Below are positions 1 through 5,062 of a stretch of 5,266 nucleotides of DNA, piece after piece (position 1 is the stretch's first letter; the number at the start of each line of letters is the position of its first letter). Source of the DNA: Acidimicrobiia bacterium (GTDB lineage: Bacteria; Actinomycetota; Acidimicrobiia; Acidimicrobiales; SZUA-35); NCBI GenBank assembly GCA_029857855.1, contig JAOUGG010000263.1, positions 1-5,266 on the forward strand, given 5' to 3'. The notes beneath the pieces are model-generated. The model was not told the origin of the DNA. It did not search any database and saw nothing but the letters and a program-made list of their open reading frames with translations. The translations under genes and the position numbers were made by a program.

Positions 1-591
1 GGCCAGATCGGGTTCGGGAATCCGAAGCAGCCGCATAAGAGACAACGCCAACCAGTTCAGGATCCCAACCGCCGGCCGAAACACCAGGCCGAGGGGCCGC
101 ATGATCGGATTGACGCGGACGCTGGTGCGCTCCGGGCTCTGCAGCGCCAAGGCCTTCGGGATCATCTCGCCGAAGACGACATGGAGGTAGGTGATGATGG
201 TGAGAGCGATGATGAAGCCCACCGTGTGAGCCAGCCCCTCCGTCAGCCCGAGATTCTCGAACGGGCCGTACATCCAGTGGGCGATGGCCGGCTCCCCGTA
301 CATACCGAGCCCGATGCTGGCCAGCGTGATGCCAAGCTGGGCAACGGCGATGTAGCCGTCACGTCCGGTCGGCCGGTCGAACACGCCGATCAGCCAGCGA
401 GCAGCCCGGTTCCCATTCCTGGCCGCCTCCTCGAAGCGGCTGCGGCGGGATCCGACCAGTGCGAACTCGGCGGCCACGAAGACGCCGTTCACGACGACGA
501 GCAACAGCACGACGACCACGGGCAACACCACCGAGGTGGAGAAACCGGCGGCGATGACACCGCCGAACGATGGGCCGATGGCTGCCGTCAT
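1..591 (-). CDS. CNNM/CBS-type ion transporter (HlyC/CorC family), partial: C-terminus beyond window
   Basis: The frame is open from an ATG at 591-589 to the window edge, giving 197 residues. After a short N-terminus comes a hydrophobic helix (about residues 20-38), then VAAEFALVGSRRSRFEEAA (39-57), the standard opening of the CNNM (DUF21) membrane domain. Further membrane segments lie near 79-97 and 120-140, followed by the signature GEMIPK (141-146) and a last hydrophobic stretch near 170-190. The CBS pair and CorC_HlyC domain expected next fall outside the window. Family members are inner-membrane proteins linked to Mg2+/Co2+ export or Na+-coupled Mg2+ transport. The start ATG overlaps the TGA of the upstream paralogue (ATGA, 588-591), and no clear Shine-Dalgarno is seen, so translational coupling is likely. 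The two proteins are clearly related but diverged, which suggests an old duplication and perhaps a heteromeric transporter (inference). The family is certain; the ion is not. Confidence 0.93.
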   Translation of the reverse strand, partial: MTAAIGPSFGGVIAAGFSTSVVLPVVVVLLLVVVNGVFVAAEFALVGSRRSRFEEAARNGNRAARWLIGVFDRPTGRDGYIAVAQLGITLASIGLGMYGEPAIAHWMYGPFENLGLTEGLAHTVGFIIALTIITYLHVVFGEMIPKALALQSPERTSVRVNPIMRPLGLVFRPAVGILNWLALSLMRLLRIPEPDLA

Positions 592-1925
592 GTCGACTGG
601 CCGTCCGGAGGCTTGAAGCTGACCCGATCGACGAGGGTGCCGTCGACCGAATCGACGCGCAGCATGAGCGCGTCATCCGAATCCGGCTCGACCGGTTCCG
701 AGTCGAACCGGTTCTGTGCAGTGGGCACGACCACCTCGTCGCCGACCTGGGGACGCCGGCCGAGACGGTGCCACACGTATCCGCCGACGGTGACGATGTC
801 GCCAATCGGAAACGAGACGCCGAAACGATCGTTCACCACCGAGAGGAGCACATCGCCTCGCAGCGAGACCCGCTCGCCCTGCATGGTGATGGGGTCGGGT
901 TCCACGTCGAACTCGTCGTTGAATTCGCCGAATATCTCCTCGATCGCGTCTTCACGGGTGACGAATCCGGAGGCGGTACCGAACTCGTTCACGACGATGG
1001 CTGTGTGGGCGTCGTTCTCCGAGAGAAGTGTCAGGAGTTCGGGGACTCCGGCCACCTCGCTGACCACCAGGCCGCGATCGTGGATCTCCTCGACCGTGCG
1101 ATCGGGTTCCTCCGCGGCCGCTTCGAACAGTTGCCGGAGCGTGACCACACCCAGGATCTCCTCGCCGCCGTCGGTGACGGGGAAACGGGAATACGGTGTC
1201 GTTGACAGCGCAGCCAGCGCTTCGGTGACGGTGGTGTTCCGATCGACGGTGGTCAGGCGGCGGCGGGGCGCCATGATCTCCCGCACCAGCCTGTCCTTGA
1301 CCGCCAGGACCCCGGCCAGCATCTCACGCTCGGAGGAATCGATGAGACCACCGGCCGCACTCGCCCGGTACAGGCCGGCCAGCTCCCCCGGCGAGTGCAC
1401 GTGGGAGTGTGAATGGTCACCGGCCAAACCCAGCCGGTCCATGAGGGCGAACGCCGACCCGTTGAAGACGGCGACGAGTGGCCGGAACAACCACTGGCTG
1501 AGCTTCATGGGAGTCAACGTTCCCATGGCCAGGACTTCCGGGTAGCGCAGGGCCACGGTCTTCGGCAGCAGCTCACCCAGCACCACCTGCAGTGAGGTGA
1601 TCGTGATCAGGACGATGATGATCGAGACCGTCGAGCCGGCCGACCCAAGCCAGTCATCCAGCAAGGGGGTCAGCTGGGCCTGCCCGTAGGCGCCGGCGAC
1701 CAGGCTGCTGAGGGTTATGCCGATCTGGCACGCTGCGACGTAGTTGTCGAGCCGTTTCGGGTTCTCCAGGATGGCGAGCAGCGACGCGGCGGAACCGTTC
1801 CCGGACTCAGCCGTTTCCTGAACCCGGGAACGTCGAGATCCTACGGCGGCGAATTCGGCCGCAACGTACAGCGCATTGAAGCCCACCATGACGAGGACGA
1901 GAAGCAGAACAAGGACAGTGTTCAT
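588..1925 (-). CDS. CNNM-CBS-CorC_HlyC membrane protein, probable divalent cation (Mg2+/Co2+) transporter
   Basis: The 445-residue protein has the full family layout. A CNNM/DUF21 membrane domain spans about 1-165, with an N-terminal helix, VAAEFAAVGSRRSR at 21-34, helices near 63-80 and 99-116, and the signature GELLPK at 117-122. Two CBS domains follow (about 217-275 and 281-335, the second containing VVNEFGTASGFVTREDAIEEI). A CorC_HlyC domain closes the protein (about 348-436). CBS pairs in this family bind ATP/Mg2+ and gate transport. Such proteins act in the cytoplasmic membrane in Mg2+/Co2+ efflux; the older name hemolysin C is not evidence of hemolysis. A histidine cluster, HSHSHVH (171-177), lies between the membrane and CBS parts. 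The start is ATG at 1925; the bases before it show no good Shine-Dalgarno. The stop overlaps the start of a second CNNM gene by four bases. Tandem CNNM pairs are known in actinobacteria (the Mycobacterium tuberculosis Rv1842c-Rv1841c pair, from memory). Confidence 0.95.
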   Translation of the reverse strand: MNTVLVLLLVLVMVGFNALYVAAEFAAVGSRRSRVQETAESGNGSAASLLAILENPKRLDNYVAACQIGITLSSLVAGAYGQAQLTPLLDDWLGSAGSTVSIIIVLITITSLQVVLGELLPKTVALRYPEVLAMGTLTPMKLSQWLFRPLVAVFNGSAFALMDRLGLAGDHSHSHVHSPGELAGLYRASAAGGLIDSSEREMLAGVLAVKDRLVREIMAPRRRLTTVDRNTTVTEALAALSTTPYSRFPVTDGGEEILGVVTLRQLFEAAAEEPDRTVEEIHDRGLVVSEVAGVPELLTLLSENDAHTAIVVNEFGTASGFVTREDAIEEIFGEFNDEFDVEPDPITMQGERVSLRGDVLLSVVNDRFGVSFPIGDIVTVGGYVWHRLGRRPQVGDEVVVPTAQNRFDSEPVEPDSDDALMLRVDSVDGTLVDRVSFKPPDGQST

Positions 1926-2042
1926 AAAGGGTGCGGCCTAGACGGTACTAGCACAATCGTCCGCTCACCCGCCTCGGCGTCAAGGCGTGATGGATGAGAC
2001 TGCCCGACCGCCATCAGCGAATTGAGGCCGCCGCATTGGAAT
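1926..2042. other. intergenic region between EEP gene and CNNM operon
   Basis: This 117-bp gap lies between two genes on the minus strand and must hold the leader, and possibly the promoter, of the CNNM pair. A weak hairpin is visible: CGCCT (1970-1974) and AGGCG (1983-1987) with an 8-base loop and no T tract, so it is at best a poor terminator for the EEP gene. CTAG occurs twice near 1938-1951 on either side of a GTAC-containing core. I could not assign a convincing -35/-10 pair. Confidence 0.4.
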
Positions 2043-2690
2043 TCAGGCGATGTCGAGGATCAGTGGCCGGTGATCGGACACCTCCGGCCGGGCCGGTATG
2101 TCCAGATTGCCGACGGCGGTTCGGTCCGAGACGAGCAGATAGTTGGCGTGTCTCGTCGGCTTCGTGTAGCTCGAGGTGCGGGTGTCGGCCCATCCCACCA
2201 GATCGACCAGCCCGATGTCGGCGAGGAGATCGAACGTGATGCTGTCGGGCACGATGTTGAGATCGCCGCAGACGATCGTGAGATCACCCGGTCGACGGAG
2301 GCGTTCAACCGCCGCCACCAGCCGTTCGGCCTGATGGCGGCGGTTCGCCGTGTCGCCCTTGCCTGTGGTGCTCCTCAGACCGTGGAGATGCACGATGGTC
2401 ACGTACCGCTGTCCAACCCGATCGAGCACCCGCACCCCTTGGGCGAGGCGGGGTCGACCGTCGCTGGGCCAGCGCTCATGGTCGGTGAAGGTTCCGAAGA
2501 CGAACTCGCTGAGACGGCCGACGACCGGGTACCGCCCGTCGATGAAGGTTGCCAGGCCGAAGTCCTGCCGGTGCGCGACCGAGCCGCCGTCCTCGTTGAC
2601 GATGCCGACATCGGCGCCGATGCTCGGCAACCAGCCGGCCAGGGCGTCGTACCTGGCTCCGCCCCAGGCGTTCAACGAGACGATCCTCAC
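2043..2690 (-). CDS. endonuclease/exonuclease/phosphatase (EEP) family metal-dependent hydrolase, shortened
   Basis: The 215-residue protein carries the EEP (DNase I-like) motifs in order. These are SLNAWGG with Asn7, IVNED with Glu33 where the family has the metal-binding Glu of LQE, HLHG (101-104), GDLN (142-145) with Asp143 and Asn145, and a C-terminal SDHRP (205-209) with the catalytic Asp206-His207. The fold hydrolyses phosphodiester or phosphomonoester bonds using Mg2+; the substrate (nucleic acid, sphingomyelin, inositol phosphate) cannot be told from sequence. No signal peptide or membrane helix is seen, so it is probably cytoplasmic. It is shorter than relatives as I recall them: about 40 residues normally found between the LQE motif and the HRQDFGLA segment (40-47 here) are missing, with Glu33 kept in register. 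The start is GTG at 2690 (MRIVSLNAWGG is the usual family N-terminus), without an obvious Shine-Dalgarno. It is divergent from the protease gene and 117 bp upstream of the CNNM pair. Confidence 0.85.
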   Translation of the reverse strand: MRIVSLNAWGGARYDALAGWLPSIGADVGIVNEDGGSVAHRQDFGLATFIDGRYPVVGRLSEFVFGTFTDHERWPSDGRPRLAQGVRVLDRVGQRYVTIVHLHGLRSTTGKGDTANRRHQAERLVAAVERLRRPGDLTIVCGDLNIVPDSITFDLLADIGLVDLVGWADTRTSSYTKPTRHANYLLVSDRTAVGNLDIPARPEVSDHRPLILDIA

Positions 2691-2894
2691 CGTGTCTGTC
2701 TATCGTCGTACCGTTGGCGGCGGGACTACATCACCTGTTGTCGTTGGCCGGGGGGCAAAGCCGGCGACGCATGTGCGGGCCCACCCGATCACCGCAGGGA
2801 CCCGCCTTCGGCAGGACTGACATGTATCAGGCGTGGCTTTGAGTCGTCCTATTGATACGCCCATTGACCACGTACCATCATCCCTGGAGGGATC
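2691..2894. promoter_or_regulatory. divergent intergenic region (EEP gene / protease gene)
   Basis: These 204 bp must hold the promoters of both divergent genes. Three structures are visible. First, an imperfect hairpin at 2742-2769 (CGTTG, bulged G, CCGG against CCGGCGACG, 9-base loop) would lie in the leader of the EEP transcript. Second, an inverted repeat GTATCA/TGATAC lies at 2824-2829 and 2853-2858. Third, a palindrome covers the protease start. A possible plus-strand promoter is TTGATA (2852-2857) with TACCAT (2873-2878), but the 15-base spacing is short, so I hold it weakly. No gene is supported here. Confidence 0.5.
2824..2858. repeat. inverted repeat GTATCA ... TGATAC upstream of protease gene, possible operator
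   Basis: GTATCA at 2824-2829 is the exact reverse complement of TGATAC at 2853-2858, with 23 bases between. A shifted second pair, GGCGT (2830-2834) and ACGCC (2857-2861), lies inside or next to it. The right arm overlaps the possible -35 box TTGATA. The spacing would suit a looped or two-site repressor, but six-base arms can arise by chance. Confidence 0.3.
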
Positions 2895-2897
2895 ATG
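2876..2897 (+). promoter_or_regulatory. near-perfect palindrome covering the protease RBS and start codon
   Basis: ATCCCT (2880-2885) and AGGGAT (2888-2893) flank a central GG. After one C/C mismatch, CAT (2876-2878) pairs with the start codon ATG (2895-2897). The Shine-Dalgarno GGAGGG (2886-2891) and the start codon both lie in the right half. In RNA the structure would be a five-pair stem with a UGGA loop, the mismatch, and three more pairs, hiding both translation signals. As DNA it could be a protein-binding site. The symmetry is seen; the regulatory role is inferred. Confidence 0.45.
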
Positions 2898-3959
2898 CCA
2901 CAGAACCATGCACACCCCGCCGCCATCCATCACGGCTTCGTCCCGCCGTATGTGCAGGACGAGGTGGAAGGCAAGCTCGAGGAAGACGTTCCGGCGTCAG
3001 ACTCTGAGAACATCGCCGACAACGAACGGGCCGCCCGGTCAAAGGCGGCCGAGGATGCGGTCACAGCCGCAGCGCCCGGAGTCGCCCCACCCGCCACCGG
3101 CACCGGCCGGCGCGAGGTCTACGACTGCCAGAACGGCACAACCAAGCGCCTCGTCGGTGTCCGGGCCGAGGGCGAACCCGAGACCGACGATGTCGACGTC
3201 ACCACCGCCTACAACTACGCCGGCATCATCCGGGAGTTCTTCTCCGAGGTCCTCAACCGGTCGTCGATCGACCATCGTGATCTCGACCTCATCCTCAACG
3301 TCCACTACGGCGTCCGATACAACAACGCCTTCTGGGACGGCGACGAGATGACCTTCGGCGACGGAGACGGCGTGATCTTCTCCGGCTTCGCCCGATCTCT
3401 CGACGTCGTGGCCCACGAGCTTGCCCACGGCGTCACCCAGTTCACCTCCGGGCTCATCTACCAGGACGAGTCCGGTGCCTTGAACGAGCACTTCAGCGAC
3501 GTCTTCGGTACCGCCATCACCCAGTGGGCGCACGGCGAGGACCCCGACGAGGCCGACTGGCTGATCGGCGACGAGATCATGGGGCCCGACCTCTACGGCG
3601 AGGCCCTGCGGTCGATGCGCCATCCCGGCACGGCCTACGACAACCCGATCATGGGCCGGGATCCCCAGCCGGCCCACTACGACGACCGCTACACCGGCTC
3701 GGCCGACAACGGTGGCGTCCACATCAACTCGGGCATCCCGAACCGGGCCTTCTACCTCGCCGCCACGGAGCTGGGCAGCACCATCGACGCCGCCCGGATC
3801 TGGTACCACGCCCTCCAGTTCCTGCCTGCCGACGCCAGCTTCGCCCAGGCCGCCTCCCAGGTCGCCACCTCGGCCCGCATAATGGTCAAGGCCAACATGG
3901 TCCCCAAGGGGTCGGCCCAGATCGTGCGAGGGGCGTGGCGGGCCGTCGGTGTCGGCTGA
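2895..3959 (+). CDS. protealysin-like M4 (thermolysin) family zinc metalloprotease
   Basis: The 354-residue precursor has a catalytic part matching thermolysin closely: NAFWDG (144-149), HELAHGVTQ with zinc ligands His174 and His178 and catalytic Glu175, Tyr189, GALNEHFSD with the third ligand Glu198, and DNGGVHINSGIPN with the transition-state His276. The spacings N144-H174 (30) and H178-E198 (20) equal those of thermolysin. Unlike secreted thermolysins it has no signal peptide and only a short propeptide (about 1-72) with FVPPYV (15-20), the PPL-type motif that defines protealysin-like precursors. The mature chain probably begins near RREVYD (72-77) after self-cleavage. The propeptide start is histidine-rich (H5, H7, H12, H13), and Cys78 is the only cysteine. 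Serratia protealysin acts inside or outside the cell on proteins such as actin or OmpX; the target here is unknown. The ATG is chosen for GGAGGG four bases before it. The gene overlaps the downstream inhibitor-like gene by 11 bp. Confidence 0.93.
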   Translation: MPQNHAHPAAIHHGFVPPYVQDEVEGKLEEDVPASDSENIADNERAARSKAAEDAVTAAAPGVAPPATGTGRREVYDCQNGTTKRLVGVRAEGEPETDDVDVTTAYNYAGIIREFFSEVLNRSSIDHRDLDLILNVHYGVRYNNAFWDGDEMTFGDGDGVIFSGFARSLDVVAHELAHGVTQFTSGLIYQDESGALNEHFSDVFGTAITQWAHGEDPDEADWLIGDEIMGPDLYGEALRSMRHPGTAYDNPIMGRDPQPAHYDDRYTGSADNGGVHINSGIPNRAFYLAATELGSTIDAARIWYHALQFLPADASFAQAASQVATSARIMVKANMVPKGSAQIVRGAWRAVGVG

Positions 3960-4563
3960 TCGCCGAGCGACCAACTCCATTACCGTCAACCGGGCGACGA
4001 CCGCATTCGCCCGGTTGACGGCCGTTGTCACGATCATGGCGGCCGTCTCCTCCTGCACCCCGACCGGACCCGAGCCGTCGGCGTTGGATACGTCTACTGT
4101 CCAGGTGGACAGCGAATCGTCGGCGACCGCGCCGCACACAACCGGTTCGGCGTCGTCGACCGAACCGGTCGGCACATCGGCCGACCCAACCGACTCGACT
4201 CCAACGGAGGACTCGATGCCCGACGACGAGACCGATCAGACCATCCGCTTCGACGTCGAGGGCGGCTACCTGGCCCTGATGCGATCGATCGTCATCGAAC
4301 CGGACGGACGCGCCACCATCGAGGTGAGCGGACGGACCTCGACTGCCGAGTTCGATGCCGACACCGTGGGACGCTTGCGACAACAGCTCGACGACACCGG
4401 ACTGTTCGGGGCCGATAGCCGGCTCGAGATCGAAGGAGCCGACCTCCAGCAATACACCATCACCTATCGCGGCGCCACCTTAGTGGCCACCGACGGGGTC
4501 GTTCCCATCGAGCTGACAGCCACATTCGCCGAGCTCGAACAGCTCATCCTCGACAACCGCTGA
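3949..4563 (+). CDS. predicted lipoprotein with emfourin-like (M4 protease inhibitor) domain
   Basis: The 204-residue product has three parts. An Arg-containing N-terminus and hydrophobic segment (22-35) end in VSSC (33-36), a usable lipobox with Cys36 as the lipidated residue. Residues 37-97 are a Ser/Thr/Pro/Asp/Glu linker without expected fold. Residues 98-204 form a domain with the pattern of emfourin: IRFDVEGGYLALMRSIVI, then a helix LRQQLDDTGLF, then DLQQYTITYRGATLVATDG and a closing helix. Emfourin is a tight inhibitor of protealysin, encoded in an operon with it. The domain call rests on remembered pattern and on position directly after an M4 protease. The start is GTG at 3949, overlapping the protease end by 11 bp. 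Later candidates (TTG 4015, ATG 4036) would destroy the signal sequence. No clear RBS is seen, so reinitiation by ribosomes finishing the protease is likely. If correct, the protein sits outside the membrane. Alternative: a lipoprotein of unknown role using the same fold. Confidence 0.72.
   Translation: MSADRRATNSITVNRATTAFARLTAVVTIMAAVSSCTPTGPEPSALDTSTVQVDSESSATAPHTTGSASSTEPVGTSADPTDSTPTEDSMPDDETDQTIRFDVEGGYLALMRSIVIEPDGRATIEVSGRTSTAEFDADTVGRLRQQLDDTGLFGADSRLEIEGADLQQYTITYRGATLVATDGVVPIELTATFAELEQLILDNR
3983..4021 (+). terminator. perfect 15-bp hairpin after the protease stop, possible terminator/attenuator
   Basis: CCGTCAACCGGGCGA (3983-3997) is exactly complementary to TCGCCCGGTTGACGG (4007-4021) with a 9-base loop. 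It begins 24 bases after the protease stop codon and encodes residues 12-25 of the inhibitor-like protein. No T tract follows; U-less hairpins are often proposed as terminators in GC-rich actinobacteria. A structure this long is unlikely by chance. It could end most transcripts after the protease, with ribosomes that reinitiate at GTG 3949 melting it and letting transcription pass. The structure is seen; the role is inferred. Confidence 0.55.
4097..4112 (+). repeat. 16-bp palindrome in the inhibitor linker coding region
   Basis: CTGTCCA (4097-4103) and TGGACAG (4106-4112) are perfect inverted arms around GG. Like the palindrome at the protease start, the centre is GG and both contain CCWGGWGG. 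It lies in the part coding for the flexible linker, where protein constraint is low. Confidence 0.45.
4141..4169 (+). repeat. 10-bp perfect inverted repeat in the inhibitor linker coding region
   Basis: ACCGGTTCGG (4141-4150) is complementary to CCGAACCGGT (4160-4169), with a 9-base loop of the same length as the hairpin at 3983-4021. It would form a stable RNA hairpin inside the linker coding region. Its function is unknown, and simple Thr/Gly/Ser codon repetition could contribute. Confidence 0.45.
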
Positions 4564-4567
4564 GCCG

Positions 4568-4580
4568 TCAGGTCGCCTGA
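4568..4580. terminator. small hairpin at the convergent gene ends (weak)
   Basis: TCAGG (4568-4572) and CCTGA (4576-4580) flank a 3-base loop right at the junction of two convergent genes, whose stop codons are only 4 bp apart. It overlaps the last codons of the minus-strand gene. The short stem and lack of T tract make it a weak candidate for a bidirectional terminator, but nothing better is present between the genes. Confidence 0.25.
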
Positions 4581-5062
4581 TCCCCGGGCTGAGATTCGAA
4601 CACCACAACGGCGGTTTCGGTCGGACGTCGGGCGGCGTAGTCGTCGAGGTTGCGGTCGATCTCCTGCCAGCGAGCCCAGAGCCGCTCGCGCTCCGCACCG
4701 GTTGCCGCCCGACCGGTCGACCGTCGAGTCTCCCCCACCAGGTCGATCGTGACATCGCGATGGGCTTGCACGTTGAGCCACCAGGCGGGTTCGGGAGCAC
4801 CCCAACCGTTCATGGCCATGGTCACGAGATTTGCACCGTCCTCGAAGTAGCCGAGCATCACCGGTCGCTCCACCCCGCTTCTGCGACCGATGGTGACGAC
4901 CCGCATCAGCCCGTAGGTCTTGTCGTTCGGGCGGCGGAGGCCGAAGCGACCTCCGGTGACTCGATACAGCGCCCGGTGAATTCGCCAGGCCGTACGGATG
5001 AACCAGCGAGGCGGGAGGAACGGCTTCTTCGCCGCTCTGGCTGCTGTTGACTCCGATGCCAC
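4568..5062 (-). CDS. nitroreductase/deazaflavin (F420)-dependent oxidoreductase family protein (Ddn-like)
   Basis: The 164-residue protein matches the Ddn-like split-barrel oxidoreductases that use reduced cofactor F420. After a basic N-terminus comes an amphipathic segment, FLPPRWFIRTAWRIHRALYR (15-34). The core follows: TIGRRSGVERPVMLGYFEDGANLVTMA (57-83) with the GRxSG turn, NGWGAPEPAWWLNVQAH (85-101), and a C-terminal helix with WARWQEIDRNLDDYAARRP (129-147). Members reduce quinones, nitro compounds or other activated double bonds, and some associate with the membrane; the substrate here is unknown. The start is set at GTG 5062-5060 because GGAGG (minus strand, 5073-5069) stands six bases before it. 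A longer TTG start at 5128 would add 22 unconvincing residues, MIATDQPAAHDDPKDRNHRR and two more. The gene converges on the inhibitor-like gene with no functional link evident. A cofactor F420 user supports actinobacterial origin. Confidence 0.88.
   Translation of the reverse strand: MASESTAARAAKKPFLPPRWFIRTAWRIHRALYRVTGGRFGLRRPNDKTYGLMRVVTIGRRSGVERPVMLGYFEDGANLVTMAMNGWGAPEPAWWLNVQAHRDVTIDLVGETRRSTGRAATGAERERLWARWQEIDRNLDDYAARRPTETAVVVFESQPGDQAT

Noticed and set aside
181..1545. Long plus-strand open frame of 454 codons across the CNNM region
   Set aside because: It is antisense to two CNNM genes with clear family motifs, its product is low-complexity Ser/Arg/Thr-rich, and it matches nothing I know. 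It is a GC-rich shadow.
2022..2855. Plus-strand frame of 277 codons opposite the EEP gene
   Set aside because: The minus strand holds all EEP motifs in order. This product has no domain pattern.
2700..2933. Minus-strand frame of 77 codons in the divergent region
   Set aside because: It overlaps the protease start, has no Shine-Dalgarno, and has no recognisable pattern apart from two CxxC-like residues. It is better read as intergenic.
3039..4175. Minus-strand open frame of 378 codons opposite the protease gene
   Set aside because: The product is Val/Gly/Asp-rich and mirrors the codons of the M4 protease on the other strand, whose catalytic motifs are all intact.
4036..4563. Inhibitor-like protein starting at ATG 4036 after the hairpin
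   Set aside because: It would leave MAAVSSC as N-terminus, with too short a hydrophobic segment and no basic residues, whereas the GTG at 3949 gives a complete lipoprotein signal.
4590..4615. tRNA-like T-loop sequence GTTCGAATC on the minus strand
   Set aside because: It is the VVVFES coding segment of the Ddn-like protein. No acceptor stem, D arm or anticodon arm is found around it.
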